NCBI RefSeq assembly: GCF_902500225.1
Contig: NZ_LR722655.1
Span: 1 to 64,000, forward strand
Source: Buttiauxella massiliensis
GTDB taxonomy: Bacteria > Pseudomonadota > Gammaproteobacteria > Enterobacterales > Enterobacteriaceae
Reading direction: 5' to 3'
DNA: 64,000 nucleotides
This document shows positions 23,079 through 33,147 of this stretch, piece by piece; positions within the stretch are counted from its first letter, which is position 1, and each line of letters opens with the position of its first letter. Both the position numbers and the translations under genes were made by a program. The notes below the pieces were generated by a model, which worked only from the letters and a program-made list of their open reading frames with translations, did no database searches and had not been told where the DNA came from.

Positions 23079-23192
23079 GGTGATGTCCGTTTGTCTATTT
23101 GTGCTTAGAGTAATGCAAATGGAAGATAAAAAAGTTGCCTTTTAGCCTTCACTGGCGGTTCAATGGAGAAAATTTTTCTCCTGGATGCTGCC

Positions 23193-23654
23193 ATGTTAGA
23201 TAAAATTGACCGTAAGCTGCTATCCTTGCTGCAAAACGACTGCACCCTCTCTTTGCAGGCTCTCGCGGATGCCGTTAATCTGACCACCACACCCTGCTGG
23301 AAGCGCCTGAAACGTCTTGAAGACGACGGTGTTATCCGGGCAAAAGTAGCTTTACTAGACCCGGAAAAACTCGGCCTTGGGCTGACGGCTTTTGTGCTTA
23401 TCAAAACTCAACAACACAGTAGTGAGTGGTACTGCAAATTTGTTTCGGTCGTTGCGGAAATGCCCGAAGTGTTGGGGTTTTGGCGTATGGCTGGCGAGTA
23501 TGACTACCTGATGCGTGTGCAGGTAGAAGATATGAAACGGTATGACGATTTTTACAAACGGCTGGTGAACGGCATTCCAGGTTTAACCGATGTGACTTCG
23601 AGTTTCGCCATGGAACAGATAAAATACACCACGGCTTTGCCTTTAGAGCGCTAA
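23193..23654 (+). CDS. decR: Lrp/AsnC-family cysteine-responsive regulator DecR (YbaO)
   Basis: DecR is an Lrp-type regulator that in E. coli turns on cysteine catabolism to sulfide. The 153-residue product has an AsnC-type helix-turn-helix (about residues 5-60, with [21 protein letters not shown]) and a C-terminal RAM ligand-binding domain. I chose the ATG at 23193 ([10 protein letters not shown]) because it gives the family length; an in-frame ATG at 23163 would add ten residues, and neither has a strong ribosome binding site. The 114-bp divergent spacer to the PLP enzyme gene is the likely operator region. Confidence 0.92.
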   Translation: MLDKIDRKLLSLLQNDCTLSLQALADAVNLTTTPCWKRLKRLEDDGVIRAKVALLDPEKLGLGLTAFVLIKTQQHSSEWYCKFVSVVAEMPEVLGFWRMAGEYDYLMRVQVEDMKRYDDFYKRLVNGIPGLTDVTSSFAMEQIKYTTALPLER

Positions 23655-23720
23655 GTCCCGCGCTCCCGGCCTTCAATTTCTGCCATGCATCGGCAGACGA
23701 TATCTCAGGAATCTGACTGC

Positions 23721-25499
23721 GTGCGATTATTTGCTCAATTAAGCTGGTACTTCACCCGTGAGTGGCGACGCTATCTCGGGGCGGTTGCCTTGCTTATTAT
23801 CATTGCCATCTTGCAGCTTGTGCCGCCAAAACTGGTGGGCGTGATTGTCGATGGTGTTACCCAACAGACGCTTTCAGGCACCGACGTGTTGATGTGGATT
23901 GGCGTCATGCTGGTTATCGCGGTGGTTGTCTACATGCTGCGTTACGTCTGGCGCGTACTGTTATTCGGTGCGTCTTATCAACTCGCCGTTGAACTGCGCG
24001 AAGATTACTACCGTCAACTGAGCCGCCAGCACCCCGAATTTTACCTGCGTCACCGCACCGGTGATTTAATGGCGCGCGCAACAAACGATGTCGACCGTGT
24101 GGTATTTGCCGCTGGTGAGGGCGTATTAACGCTGGTGGATTCACTCGTGATGGGCTGCGCGGTGTTGATTGTGATGTCGACGCAAATCAGTTGGGAATTA
24201 ACGCTGCTTGCGCTATTGCCGATGCCGGTTATGGCATTGGTTATCAAACGTTACGGCGACCAGCTACATCAGCGATTCAAACTGGCACAGGCTGCATTTT
24301 CCACGCTCAATGACCGCACTCAGGAAAGCCTGTCCAGCATCCGCATGATCAAAGCATTCGGGCTCGAAGACAGGCAGTCTGCGTTGTTTGCCGCTGAAGC
24401 AAAAGATGCCGGTGCGAAGAATATGAAAGTTGCCCGCGTAGATGCGCGTTTTGACCCAACGATTTATATCACTATTGGCACAGCAAACCTGCTTGCGATT
24501 GGCGGCGGCAGTTGGATGGTAATTCAGGGCACGCTGACGCTTGGGCAACTCACCAGCTTTGTGATGTACCTCGGCCTGATGATTTGGCCGATGCTGGCGC
24601 TGGCGTGGATGTTCAACATTGTTGAGCGTGGCAGCGCAGCGTACAGCCGTATTCGCAGCATGTTGGAGGAAGCGCCATCAGTGAAAGATGGCGAGCTAGA
24701 AGCGCCTGCCGGGCGCGGCACGGTGGAAGCCAATATTCAGGCGTTCCATTACCCACAAACTGCACGACCGACTCTTGAGAACGTTTCGTTTACCCTGAAA
24801 CCGGGCGAAATGCTTGGCCTGTGCGGGCCAACGGGAGCTGGGAAAACTACCATTCTGTCGCTTATCCAGCGCCATTTTGATATCGACCAGGGCGAGATTT
24901 GCTTCCACGGGATCCCGCTGGCACAGATGCAACTCGACTCATGGCGTAGCCGCCTGGCGGTAGTCAACCAGACGCCTTTCCTGTTCTCCGACACGGTTGC
25001 CAGCAATATTGCGCTGGGTAAGCCGGGGGCCACGCAGGACGAAATCGAACATGTCGCAAGGCTTGCCAGCGTGCATGAAGATATTTTACGTCTGCCACAA
25101 GGCTATGAAACTGAGGTCGGCGAGCGGGGCGTGATGCTTTCCGGTGGCCAGAAACAGCGTCTTTCGATTGCGCGAGCATTGTTGCTCGATGCAGAAATTT
25201 TAATTCTCGATGATGCACTTTCTGCAGTTGATGGGCGTACAGAACACCACATTCTTCATAACCTGCGCCAGTGGGGCGAAAACCGCACGGTTATCATCAG
25301 TGCGCACCGTTTGTCGGCGCTGACCGAAGCCAGTGAAATTCTGGTAATGCAACACGGGCAGGTGGTGGAGCGTGGTAATCACGATGCGCTGGTGGGTAAG
25401 CCTGGTTGGTATCGCGATATGTATCGCTATCAACAATTGGAAGCGGCGCTGGATGATGCGCCAGAAGCAACGCCAGACGAGGAATCCGCCAATGCGTAA
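23721..25499 (+). CDS. mdlA: ABC transporter ATP-binding/permease protein MdlA
   Basis: MdlA is a half-transporter of the MDR-type ABC exporter family and probably pairs with MdlB; the substrate is not established. It has six N-terminal transmembrane helices, then an ATPase domain with Walker [10 protein letters not shown], signature [16 protein letters not shown] and Walker [11 protein letters not shown]. The start is a GTG at 23721 ([11 protein letters not shown]), where homology to E. coli begins, giving 592 residues. An in-frame ATG twelve codons earlier has no family support. The end overlaps mdlB by eight bases. Confidence 0.93.
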   Translation: MRLFAQLSWYFTREWRRYLGAVALLIIIAILQLVPPKLVGVIVDGVTQQTLSGTDVLMWIGVMLVIAVVVYMLRYVWRVLLFGASYQLAVELREDYYRQLSRQHPEFYLRHRTGDLMARATNDVDRVVFAAGEGVLTLVDSLVMGCAVLIVMSTQISWELTLLALLPMPVMALVIKRYGDQLHQRFKLAQAAFSTLNDRTQESLSSIRMIKAFGLEDRQSALFAAEAKDAGAKNMKVARVDARFDPTIYITIGTANLLAIGGGSWMVIQGTLTLGQLTSFVMYLGLMIWPMLALAWMFNIVERGSAAYSRIRSMLEEAPSVKDGELEAPAGRGTVEANIQAFHYPQTARPTLENVSFTLKPGEMLGLCGPTGAGKTTILSLIQRHFDIDQGEICFHGIPLAQMQLDSWRSRLAVVNQTPFLFSDTVASNIALGKPGATQDEIEHVARLASVHEDILRLPQGYETEVGERGVMLSGGQKQRLSIARALLLDAEILILDDALSAVDGRTEHHILHNLRQWGENRTVIISAHRLSALTEASEILVMQHGQVVERGNHDALVGKPGWYRDMYRYQQLEAALDDAPEATPDEESANA

Positions 25500-27270
25500 G
25501 GCAATCAAGCAGTGGCCAACTATCAAACGCTTGCTGGCCTACGGCTCACCGTGGCGTAAACCGCTCGCGGGAGCGGTTGTGATGCTGTGGATTGCGGCGG
25601 CTGCTGAAGTGACTGGTCCTATTCTGGTGAGTTATTTCATCGATAATATGGTGTCTGAACATCGGTTGCCGGTTGCCGCTGTGGCAGGGCTTGCGACTGC
25701 GTATTTGCTACTGTCGATTTCGGCCGCGGGCCTGCACTACTGGCAGGCATTGCTGTTTAACCAGGCAGCCGTTGGCGTAGTGCAAAAATTACGTACTGAT
25801 GTAATGGATGCAGCACTACGCCAGCCATTAAGCACTTTTGATACCCAACCGGTTGGGCAGTTGATCTCGCGCGTCACTAACGATACCGAAGTGATCCGCG
25901 ATCTCTACGTGACAGTGGTAGCCACCGTATTACGTAGTGCTGCATTGATTGGTGCGATGCTGGTGGCGATGTTCACACTCGACTGGCGCATGGCGACGGT
26001 GGCGATTTGCATCTTCCCGGCAGTGATTATCGTGATGTTTATTTATCAGCGATACAGCACCCCGATTGTGCGCCGCGTTCGTAGTTATCTGGCCGATATC
26101 AACGATGGCTTCAACGAAGTCATCAACGGCATGAGCGTTATCCAGCAGTTCCGCCAGCAGGCCCGTTTTGGCGAGCGTATGAATGCCGCGAGCCGCTCGC
26201 ACTACATGGCGCGAATGCAGACTCTGCGCCTTGATGGCTTTTTACTGCGCCCGTTGCTTAGCCTGTTCTCTGCAATGGTGTTGTGTGGCTTGCTGATGCT
26301 ATTTGGTTTTACCTCGGTCGGCACTATTGAAGTCGGCGTGCTGTACGCCTTTATCAACTACCTCGGGCGTCTTAATGAGCCATTAATCGAACTCACCACC
26401 CAACAATCCATGCTGCAACAGGCGGTGGTTGCAGGTGAGCGAGTATTTGAGCTAATGGACGGTAAGCGCCAGGATTACGGCAACGACGACCGCCCGCTTG
26501 AGAGCGGCCATATCGAAGTCGATAATGTCTCTTTTGCTTATCGCGGCGATCGCCTGGTATTGCAGGACATTAATCTGGATGTTCCTGCGCGCAGTTTTGT
26601 GGCGCTGGTGGGGCACACAGGCAGTGGGAAAAGCACTCTTGCCAACTTGCTGATGGGTTATTACCCACTCACCAACGGTGAAATCCGCCTGGATGGTCGC
26701 CCGCTTGATACCTTGAGTCATCGCGTGCTGCGCCAGGGTGTTGCAATGGTTCAGCAAGACCCGGTGGTGTTGGCTGATTCTTTCTTTGCCAACGTTACGC
26801 TTGGGCGTGACATCAGCGAAGATGCCGTCTGGCAAGCGCTGGAGACGGTGCAACTTGCGGACCTTGCTCGAACCATGGCTGATGGAATTCATACACGGCT
26901 GGGCGAGCAGGGTAATAATTTGTCCGTCGGCCAGAAACAGCTACTGGCGCTGGCTCGGGTGCTGGTGGATGCTCCGCAGATTCTGATCCTTGATGAAGCA
27001 ACCGCAAATATCGACTCTGGCACCGAGCAGGCAATCCAACAAGCACTGGCAGCCGTCCGTGAGCACACCACGCTGGTCGTTATCGCGCACCGCTTATCGA
27101 CTATTACCGATGCCGACACGATTCTGGTGCTGCACCGCGGGCAAGCTGTCGAGCGTGGCACACATAGCGAATTGCTGGCTGCACAAGGGCGTTACTGGCA
27201 AATGTACCAACTGCAACTGGCTGGTGAAGAATTAGCCGCCGCCACGCGTGAAGAACCCGCAACCGCGTAA
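25492..27270 (+). CDS. mdlB: ABC transporter ATP-binding/permease protein MdlB
   Basis: MdlB is the second half-transporter of the pair, 592 residues. Six membrane helices precede an ATPase domain with Walker [10 protein letters not shown], signature [13 protein letters not shown] and Walker [16 protein letters not shown]. It starts inside the end of mdlA (ATGCGTAA overlap), so the two are translationally coupled. Its signature motif reads LSVGQ rather than LSGGQ, as in the E. coli protein. Confidence 0.94.
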   Translation: MRKAIKQWPTIKRLLAYGSPWRKPLAGAVVMLWIAAAAEVTGPILVSYFIDNMVSEHRLPVAAVAGLATAYLLLSISAAGLHYWQALLFNQAAVGVVQKLRTDVMDAALRQPLSTFDTQPVGQLISRVTNDTEVIRDLYVTVVATVLRSAALIGAMLVAMFTLDWRMATVAICIFPAVIIVMFIYQRYSTPIVRRVRSYLADINDGFNEVINGMSVIQQFRQQARFGERMNAASRSHYMARMQTLRLDGFLLRPLLSLFSAMVLCGLLMLFGFTSVGTIEVGVLYAFINYLGRLNEPLIELTTQQSMLQQAVVAGERVFELMDGKRQDYGNDDRPLESGHIEVDNVSFAYRGDRLVLQDINLDVPARSFVALVGHTGSGKSTLANLLMGYYPLTNGEIRLDGRPLDTLSHRVLRQGVAMVQQDPVVLADSFFANVTLGRDISEDAVWQALETVQLADLARTMADGIHTRLGEQGNNLSVGQKQLLALARVLVDAPQILILDEATANIDSGTEQAIQQALAAVREHTTLVVIAHRLSTITDADTILVLHRGQAVERGTHSELLAAQGRYWQMYQLQLAGEELAAATREEPATA

Positions 27271-27349
27271 TGCACCAAAATCACGCATAAAGCCAATGGT
27301 TATCACCATTGGTGCAGAAGCGAAACGCACCATGCACTAAAATGGTGCG
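27271..27349 (+). promoter_or_regulatory. Cluster of NtrC-type enhancer sites upstream of glnK
   Basis: The NtrC consensus is TGCACC-N5-GGTGCA. TGCACTAAAATGGTGCG at 27333-27349 departs from it at two positions. A full right half-site TTGGTGCA ends at 27316, and a full left half-site TGCACCA starts at 27271. These lie 130-210 bp upstream of the predicted glnK start point, a normal enhancer distance. Confidence 0.65.
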
Positions 27350-27354
27350 TTTTT
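27324..27354 (+). terminator. Terminator downstream of mdlB, overlapping an NtrC-type site
   Basis: AACGCACCAT and ATGGTGCGTT pair around GCACTAAA and are followed by TTTTT, a good terminator fold. The right arm is also half of the best NtrC-type site. Confidence 0.7.
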
Positions 27355-27454
27355 ATTCTCTAAGAACTTTCTTAATCCCAGTCATCGTAATTTCACTCCT
27401 GAAAATCCCCATTTGGCGCAGCTTAGCGCGCTGAAATAACCTCTTTTTCAAATT

Positions 27455-27470
27455 TGGCATGACCTTTGCT
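27455..27470 (+). promoter_or_regulatory. Sigma-54 promoter of glnK-amtB
   Basis: TGGCAT-GACCT-TTGCT matches the -24/-12 sigma-54 consensus TGGCAC-N5-TTGCA with the required GG-to-GC spacing. It lies 54 bases before the glnK start codon. Confidence 0.88.
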
Positions 27471-27523
27471 TTATCTAATTTGTATCGCAGAGGCAATTAC
27501 CCAATTCTGACTGGAGGGGATCT

Positions 27524-27862
27524 ATGAAGCTGGTTACCGTGGTGATCAAACCGTTCAAACTCGAAGACGTTCGTGAAGCATTGTCTTCAATCGGTATTCA
27601 AGGGCTGACCGTGACTGAAGTGAAAGGCTTTGGTCGTCAAAAGGGTCATGCAGAGTTGTACCGCGGTGCTGAGTACAGCGTCAATTTCCTGCCTAAAGTG
27701 AAAATTGATGTGGCAATTGCCGATGATCAACTCGATGAAGTTATTGATGTCATTAGCAAAGCTGCCTATACCGGCAAGATCGGCGATGGCAAAATTTTCG
27801 TTGCAGAGTTGCAACGAGTCGTCCGCATTCGTACCGGCGAAGCCGACGAAGCTGCACTGTAA
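27524..27862 (+). CDS. glnK: Nitrogen regulatory PII-type protein GlnK
   Basis: GlnK is the PII signal protein that senses 2-oxoglutarate and ATP/ADP and plugs the AmtB ammonia channel when nitrogen is plentiful. The 112 residues match E. coli, with the uridylylation site Tyr51 in the T-loop (YRGAEYSVNFLPK). The C-terminal PII signature TGKIGDGKIFV is intact. GGAGGGGATCT precedes the ATG. Transcription should come from the sigma-54 promoter and NtrC sites just upstream. Confidence 0.97.
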   Translation: MKLVTVVIKPFKLEDVREALSSIGIQGLTVTEVKGFGRQKGHAELYRGAEYSVNFLPKVKIDVAIADDQLDEVIDVISKAAYTGKIGDGKIFVAELQRVVRIRTGEADEAAL

Positions 27863-27893
27863 TCGTCTTGCCACTCGTGAAGGGATGGAAAAA

Positions 27894-29180
27894 ATGAAAA
27901 AATTAGCCTCTATCTTAGGCGTTGTAGCCCTGGCACTTGCGCCATCAATTGCCCTCGCGGCACCGGCTGTAGTCGATAAAGCAGACAACGCCTTTATGAT
28001 GATTAGCACCGCATTGGTGCTGTTTATGACAATTCCTGGGCTGGCACTGTTTTACGGCGGCCTGATTCGCTCTAAAAATGTGCTGTCAATGCTGACTCAG
28101 ATTACGGTTACGTTTGCGTTGGTTTGTGTACTGTGGGTGGTTTACGGCTACTCATTAACCTTCGGTGCAGGTGGTAACTTCTTCGGTAACTTCGATTGGG
28201 TAATGTTGAAGAACATCCAGCTCACCGCGCTGACTGGTTCTTTCTACCAATATATTCATGTTGCGTTCCAGGGCTCCTTCGCCTGTATCACTGTTGGCCT
28301 GATTGTTGGTGCACTAGCTGAACGTATTCGCTTCTCGGCTGTACTTATCTTTGTCGTAATTTGGCTGACGCTTTCATACCTGCCGATTGCACATATGGTA
28401 TGGGGTGGTGGTCTGCTGGCAACGCACGGTGCGATGGACTTTGCAGGTGGTACAGTGGTTCACATCAACGCCGCAGTAGCAGGCCTGGTGGGTGCATACC
28501 TGATTGGCAAACGTGTGGGTTATGGTAAAGAAGCCTTCAAACCGCACAACCTGCCGATGGTATTTACCGGTACAGCAATTCTCTATTTCGGTTGGTTCGG
28601 CTTCAACGCAGGCTCTGCAAGCGCTGCTAACGAAATTGCTGCATTGGCCTTTGTGAATACTGTTGTTGCAACAGCGGCTGCGGTACTCGGTTGGGTATTT
28701 GGCGAGTGGGCATTGCGCGGCAAACCATCTTTGCTGGGTGCATGTTCCGGTGCTATCGCAGGTCTGGTTGGTATTACTCCTGCCTGTGGTTATGTTGGTG
28801 TCGGCGGTGCATTGATTATCGGTATCGTTGCTGGTCTGGCTGGCTTGTGGGGCGTGACGCTGCTGAAAAAATGGCTGCGTGTAGATGACCCTTGCGATGT
28901 GTTCGGAGTCCATGGCGTGTGCGGTATCGTTGGTTGCATCATGACAGGTATCTTCGCCGCTCCATCCCTTGGCGGTGTGGGTTACGCAGAAGGCGTGACT
29001 ATGGGCCATCAAGTACTGGTGCAGTTAGAAAGTATCGGTGTGACGATTCTGTGGTCTGCGGTAGTCGCATTCATCGGCTTCAAAGTTGCCGACCTGACTG
29101 TGGGCCTGCGTGTACCTGAAGAGCATGAGCGCGAAGGTCTGGATGTGAACAGCCACGGCGAAAATGCTTACAACGCATAA
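27894..29180 (+). CDS. amtB: Ammonium transporter AmtB
   Basis: AmtB is a trimeric inner-membrane ammonia channel gated by GlnK. The precursor is 428 residues, equal to E. coli, with a cleaved signal sequence ending ALAAPA near residue 22 and eleven membrane helices. The conserved pore histidines are in PIAHMVW and GVHGVCG. I chose the ATG at 27894 because AAGGGA sits eight bases ahead; a much longer in-frame extension runs through glnK and was rejected. It forms an operon with glnK, 31 bp away. Confidence 0.96.
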   Translation: MKKLASILGVVALALAPSIALAAPAVVDKADNAFMMISTALVLFMTIPGLALFYGGLIRSKNVLSMLTQITVTFALVCVLWVVYGYSLTFGAGGNFFGNFDWVMLKNIQLTALTGSFYQYIHVAFQGSFACITVGLIVGALAERIRFSAVLIFVVIWLTLSYLPIAHMVWGGGLLATHGAMDFAGGTVVHINAAVAGLVGAYLIGKRVGYGKEAFKPHNLPMVFTGTAILYFGWFGFNAGSASAANEIAALAFVNTVVATAAAVLGWVFGEWALRGKPSLLGACSGAIAGLVGITPACGYVGVGGALIIGIVAGLAGLWGVTLLKKWLRVDDPCDVFGVHGVCGIVGCIMTGIFAAPSLGGVGYAEGVTMGHQVLVQLESIGVTILWSAVVAFIGFKVADLTVGLRVPEEHEREGLDVNSHGENAYNA

Positions 29181-29199
29181 GTAAGACATTAAATAAAAT

Positions 29200-29226
29200 A
29201 GCGGAGCACAGGCTCCGCTTTTTTTA
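29200..29226. terminator. Terminator of amtB, likely shared with tesB
   Basis: AGCGGAG and CTCCGCT pair around CACAGG, with seven T after on the plus strand and an A/T-rich flank on the other side. Confidence 0.85.
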
Positions 29227-29290
29227 TGCTTTCAAGATTAACCCGGACAAAACCAAAAGTCGGTTCAGTTTCGCGTCAACTGGCACAATC

Positions 29291-30151
29291 TCAACCGCGC
29301 TTGCGCATCACGCCTTCCTGCACCGTTGACGCCACAAGAACGCCATCGCGTGAATAAAACTCACCGCGTACAAAACCACGTGCGCTCGAAGCTGACGTAC
29401 TTTCCACGCTATACAGTAACCAGTCATTCATATCGAACGGACGATGGAACCACATTGAGTGATCGATGGTGGCAACTTGCATACCCGGCTCCAGGAAACC
29501 TACGCCGTGAGGCTGGAGGGCTACTGGCAGGAAGTTGAAGTCTGAGGCATAACCCAGTAAAGATTGTTGGATGCGCAAATCGGCTGGCATCTGACCATTT
29601 GCCCGCATCCACACCTGGCGTACAGGTTCATCGACGTGGCCCTGCATTGGGTTATGGAACACCACCGGGCGAATCTCCAGCGGCTTTTCACACAGGAACT
29701 TTTCTTTAAGCGTTTGAGGTAGAAGTTTCTCAAAAGCCATCGCAATTTCAGTTTCAGATTTCAGATTTTCCGGGGCAGGGGCTGTAGGCATGGTTTTTTG
29801 ATGTTCAAACCCCGGCTCGGGCGCCTGGAAAGAAGCTGTCATGTAGAAAATCGGTTTGCCATTCTGAATCGCTGCCACGCGCCGAGCACTGAAACTATTG
29901 CCGTCGCGCAGAGTTTCCACATCATAAACAATCGGTTTTTGGCTATCGCCTGGGCGCAAAAAGTAACTGTGGAATGAGTGCACAAGACGGTCAACTGGCA
30001 CGGTTTCTTTAGCGGCATATAACGCCTGGCCAACGACTTGTCCACCGAATACCTGACGTAAACCTAAGTCCTCGCTCTGGCCACGAAAAATACCTTCTTC
30101 AATCTTTTCCAGATTGAGTAATGCCAACAAATTGCTGAGCGCCTGACTCAT
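29291..30151 (-). CDS. tesB: Acyl-CoA thioesterase II
   Basis: TesB hydrolyses medium- and long-chain acyl-CoA to free fatty acid and CoA in the cytoplasm. The 286-residue double-hotdog protein equals E. coli TesB in length. The C-terminal half holds the active-site Asp in [13 protein letters not shown], with conserved Thr in [12 protein letters not shown] and Gln in STVQEGVMR. It is convergent with amtB and divergent from ybaY. Confidence 0.96.
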   Translation of the reverse strand: MSQALSNLLALLNLEKIEEGIFRGQSEDLGLRQVFGGQVVGQALYAAKETVPVDRLVHSFHSYFLRPGDSQKPIVYDVETLRDGNSFSARRVAAIQNGKPIFYMTASFQAPEPGFEHQKTMPTAPAPENLKSETEIAMAFEKLLPQTLKEKFLCEKPLEIRPVVFHNPMQGHVDEPVRQVWMRANGQMPADLRIQQSLLGYASDFNFLPVALQPHGVGFLEPGMQVATIDHSMWFHRPFDMNDWLLYSVESTSASSARGFVRGEFYSRDGVLVASTVQEGVMRKRG

Positions 30152-30365
30152 AAAGTGTCCTCAGTAAAAAAATAAAATCGTGCAATTGGCCTGATTATAA
30201 CAGGTTTCCAACATTCTCCACCCGCTGGCCCGACCTGATGATGTGTTTCGGTTTTGGGCAGAAATCAGTGATATGTGCCACACTTAGCATGATAAGCATG
30301 TTTAACCACTCATTACTTGTAGGCCCGTGGCCTGCTGGTGCATTGATAATAAGGAGAACAAATCA

Positions 30366-30941
30366 ATGAAACTTGTGCACACGTTAAGTGGTTTAGCCAT
30401 TGCCTTAGCAATGGCGGGATGCGCGCAGAAAAGTGCTGATATCCCAACGCCTGCACCTGCTGCAACGACCTCATCGGCAGCGGCAACGGCGCAGTCTGAT
30501 ATTAGACAGCCTAACGTTTCCGGTACGGTCTGGATTCGTCAAAAAGTTGCATTGCCGCCTGATGCGGTGCTCACTGTTACGTTGTCTGATGCCTCTTTGG
30601 CGGATGCTCCGTCAAAAGTGTTAGCGCAAAAAGCGGTGCGTACCGAAGGGAAACAGTCGCCATTCAGTTTTGTGCTGCCGTATAACCCGGCTGATATTCA
30701 GCCGAACGCGCGCATTATCCTGAGTGCGGCCATTACCGTGAACGATAAACTGATGTTTATCACCGATACCATTCAACCGGCTGTTAATCAGGGCGGAACA
30801 AAAGTGGATCTGACACTGGTTCCAGTTCAGCAAACAGCGGTTCCAGTTCAGACGAATGGCGGGGCGGTAACAACAGTGCCATTAACATCACCGACTCAGG
30901 TGAACCCTTCCTCAGCGGTTCCTGCGCCAACGCAGTTCTGA
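30366..30941 (+). CDS. ybaY: YscW-family lipoprotein YbaY
   Basis: YbaY is a predicted lipoprotein with a type III secretion pilotin-like YscW domain; the function is not established. The 191-residue product has a signal peptide ending in the lipobox MAGC (Cys near residue 19), an Ala/Thr/Ser-rich linker, then the YscW domain (about 50-150). A C-terminal tail repeats VPVQ twice and is rich in Thr, Pro and Val. The start at 30366 follows GGAGAACAAATCA. An upstream ATG lacks both. Confidence 0.92.
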   Translation: MKLVHTLSGLAIALAMAGCAQKSADIPTPAPAATTSSAAATAQSDIRQPNVSGTVWIRQKVALPPDAVLTVTLSDASLADAPSKVLAQKAVRTEGKQSPFSFVLPYNPADIQPNARIILSAAITVNDKLMFITDTIQPAVNQGGTKVDLTLVPVQQTAVPVQTNGGAVTTVPLTSPTQVNPSSAVPAPTQF

Positions 30942-30953
30942 TTGTGATGTCTA

Positions 30954-30973
30954 AGCGCCTCTGCGGAGGCGCT
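30954..30973. terminator. Hairpin between convergent ybaY and ybaZ
   Basis: AGCGCCTC and GAGGCGCT form a perfect 8-bp stem with a TGCG loop. It fits a shared terminator, with short T-tracts. Confidence 0.65.
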
Positions 30974-30975
30974 CT

Positions 30976-31284
30976 TTAGTAATTCCAGCGATAACGTTCC
31001 ATATCTATATACCCATCTCCAGAAACCATAATGCCTTCTGAAAGCAGGGCTTGCCGTTGGCGTTGCAAATCCGGGCCAGTCAGAGATATCTGTCCATGAC
31101 GATTGACCACTCGGTGCCAGGGCAGCTTACTGCCTTCGGGTAACCGTTTGAGTACGCCTCCCACTTGCCTTGCCGCACGCGGTGAACCTGCCAGGCGTGC
31201 TACGTCACCGTACGTTGTGACAAACCCTTCCGGAATAGCGGCGATAATTTGGTAAACACGTTGCGGGAATGAATCGTTGTCCAT
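30976..31284 (-). CDS. ybaZ: Alkyltransferase-like protein (YbaZ/Atl)
   Basis: Atl proteins bind O6-alkylguanine in DNA but cannot remove the alkyl group, and channel the lesion to nucleotide excision repair. The 102-residue product has the methyltransferase-fold C-terminal domain. Where true alkyltransferases have the acceptor PCHRV, this one reads PWHRVVNRHG, with Trp replacing the reactive Cys. The HTH-arginine segment AGSPRAARQVGG is intact. The ATG at 31284 follows GGAGTTTGCT; a TTG four codons upstream was not used. Confidence 0.93.
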   Translation of the reverse strand: MDNDSFPQRVYQIIAAIPEGFVTTYGDVARLAGSPRAARQVGGVLKRLPEGSKLPWHRVVNRHGQISLTGPDLQRQRQALLSEGIMVSGDGYIDMERYRWNY

Positions 31285-31447
31285 AGCAAACTCCAAAACA
31301 GCCAGGGTTTAGGATAATCGGCGGTTATCAAACAGGGAAGAAAAACAGCGGGTGCGCAAGAAAGCAACACCTGACCGCACCTTGCTTGCAATTGCATAGG
31401 GCAACGTGGATAATGCGCCAGCGCGTTAGGTAACTAGCGCTCTCAAT

Positions 31448-31561
31448 GGGGGCCCTGTTGGTTCTCCCGCAACACTAATTTGTGAATTCGGTCAGGTCCG
31501 GAAGGAAGCAGCCGCAGCAGATGACGTGTGTGCCGGGATGTAGCTGGCAGGGCCCCCACCC
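31448..31561 (+). ncRNA. ffs: 4.5S RNA, bacterial signal recognition particle RNA
   Basis: The 114-nt gene starts GGGGGCCCTGTTGGTTCTCC and ends in GGGCCCCCACCC. The ends pair to form the long SRP hairpin. The conserved Ffh-binding domain GGTCAGGTCCGGAAGGAAGC, with its GGAA tetraloop, and the internal AGCAG loop are present. Length equals E. coli 4.5S RNA. Confidence 0.97.
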
Positions 31562-31629
31562 AATTCTGGGTATCAAAGATTCAGCCTTAAATCCTCCAAA
31601 CGTTTTAATCATATAAAACCGTGTACTTC

Positions 31630-33060
31630 TTAGACCACCATCCCTCTCCCTGTATAACTTCCAGTTTGTGCCAGGTGTTCCCAAATAGGTTGTAACCGTT
31701 CAAGTGCAGCACGCATTTGCGTAGGCTCTAGTGTGAACGGTAGCCGTAAATAGCGCTCAAATGCGCCTTCTGACCCAAAACGTGGCCCGGCACCAATACG
31801 AATGCCGATGGCCTCAGCACTGGCCGCAAAAACCGTAGCCAGTGGTTTTGGCAGTTCAATCCACCAGGATAAACCACCTTGTGGTATCACCGTCATTTTC
31901 CAGTCCGGGAATAATTCTTTAACGACTTCCGCACAGGCATCACGTTGCTGACGTAGCATTTCGCGGCGTTGCGGCTGGAAGTTTTCGGCCTCATTAAACA
32001 GATTGATGGCGGCAAGCTGTTCAAGAATGGGAGACCCTAAATCTAAGGAATCGCGAATTTGAATCAGCGAGGCAATCGTGCGTGAGTCGGCGCGTATCCA
32101 GCCTAAACGCAGGCCGCCCCAAAAACTTTTCCCCGCAGAACCCAGCGTGATAATCCTGTCGGCCTGATCAAATGCGGCCAACGGTGGCGGCGGGGGAGCG
32201 TCATACCACAGGTCAACCATGGTTTCATCGGCCACAATAGTGGTGCGTGTTCGTGCGGCAATTTCTGCGATGGCCTCGCGGGTTTGCGCATCCATACAAA
32301 GCCCGCTGGGATTATGGAAATCTGCCAGCAAATAGGCCAGCCGTGGCGAGGTTTGTGCAATGGTGGCGGCTAATCCTTCGGTGTCCCAACCGTGTTCGGT
32401 CAGGCTCACAGGAACAGGGCGGCACGACGCACCTTTGATTGCGCTAAGTGCCATCGGGTAAGTGGGATTATCGAGAACCACGCGATCGCCAGGCCCCGTC
32501 AGCAGCCGCAGAATCAGGCCAAAGCCGCTTAACGCGCCATTGACCACCATGATTTGCTCAGCGGTTGTCGGCAACCCTCTTTCGACATAACGCTTTGCAA
32601 TCACCTGACGTAATTCGGGCAAGCCTTGTTGATTGTATCCGGTGCTGCCGAGATGTTCCGGCAGCGCGATCAGGGCGTTCGCATAAGCCTGATGAATTTC
32701 CGGCCCGGCAGACAGTGCTGCGGTTGAAAGATCCAGTGTGGTGGTGCGTCCAGGTAATGGCGAAACGGTTTGCGTGCCTTCAGGCAACATAGTGACGGAA
32801 CCCGAACCCTGGCGGCTTGCCAGATATCCCTCATCACGTAGTTGTGCCAGCGCAGTTGCCACTGTAGTTCGGCTAATGCCCAGGGCCATTGCCAACTCAC
32901 GCTCGCCCGGCAGGCGGCTATCAAGTGGCAGTCGCCCATCCAGAATCAACAACCGTAATCCATCTGCCAGTTGCCGGTAAACCGCGGTACGCGGTAAATC
33001 CTGATGCCAGTTACCCAGCAATTTTACCAGTGATGATGAGCCTGTTCTGCGCTGTGCCAT
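31630..33060 (-). CDS. MocR-family (GntR/aminotransferase) regulator, YczR-like
   Basis: The protein fuses an N-terminal GntR winged helix (about residues 20-90, with LPGERELAMALGISRTTVAT) to a fold-type I aminotransferase-like domain (about 120-470). The PLP-lysine motif GSAGKSFWGGLRLGW is intact. MocR proteins use PLP or an adduct as effector rather than catalysing transamination. It is divergent from a YczE-type membrane protein gene 87 bp away, the pairing known for the YczR subgroup. K-12 lacks it here. The ligand and targets are unknown; regulation of the adjacent membrane gene is inferred. Confidence 0.88.
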   Translation of the reverse strand: MAQRRTGSSSLVKLLGNWHQDLPRTAVYRQLADGLRLLILDGRLPLDSRLPGERELAMALGISRTTVATALAQLRDEGYLASRQGSGSVTMLPEGTQTVSPLPGRTTTLDLSTAALSAGPEIHQAYANALIALPEHLGSTGYNQQGLPELRQVIAKRYVERGLPTTAEQIMVVNGALSGFGLILRLLTGPGDRVVLDNPTYPMALSAIKGASCRPVPVSLTEHGWDTEGLAATIAQTSPRLAYLLADFHNPSGLCMDAQTREAIAEIAARTRTTIVADETMVDLWYDAPPPPPLAAFDQADRIITLGSAGKSFWGGLRLGWIRADSRTIASLIQIRDSLDLGSPILEQLAAINLFNEAENFQPQRREMLRQQRDACAEVVKELFPDWKMTVIPQGGLSWWIELPKPLATVFAASAEAIGIRIGAGPRFGSEGAFERYLRLPFTLEPTQMRAALERLQPIWEHLAQTGSYTGRGMVV

Positions 33061-33064
33061 AGCA

Positions 33065-33106
33065 ATCCACTTTTTGATAACTGGACCTTAATATCATATC
33101 CATTTT
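33065..33106. promoter_or_regulatory. Candidate direct-repeat operator between the MocR regulator and yczE-like gene
   Basis: ATCCACTTTT at 33065-33074 and ATCCATTTT at 33098-33106 are near-identical and start 33 bp apart, about three helical turns. MocR regulators often bind direct repeats. Only one such pair is seen, so the call is tentative. Confidence 0.35.
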
Positions 33107-33147
33107 GGTTGAAAGTAAAGCCACGAAAGAATTCTGAGGTGAATAAC

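Noticed and set aside
28374-29012. 212-codon Cys-rich open frame antisense to amtB
   Set aside because: It mirrors the amtB codons; the high Cys and Thr content comes from reverse-complemented Ala and Gly codons.
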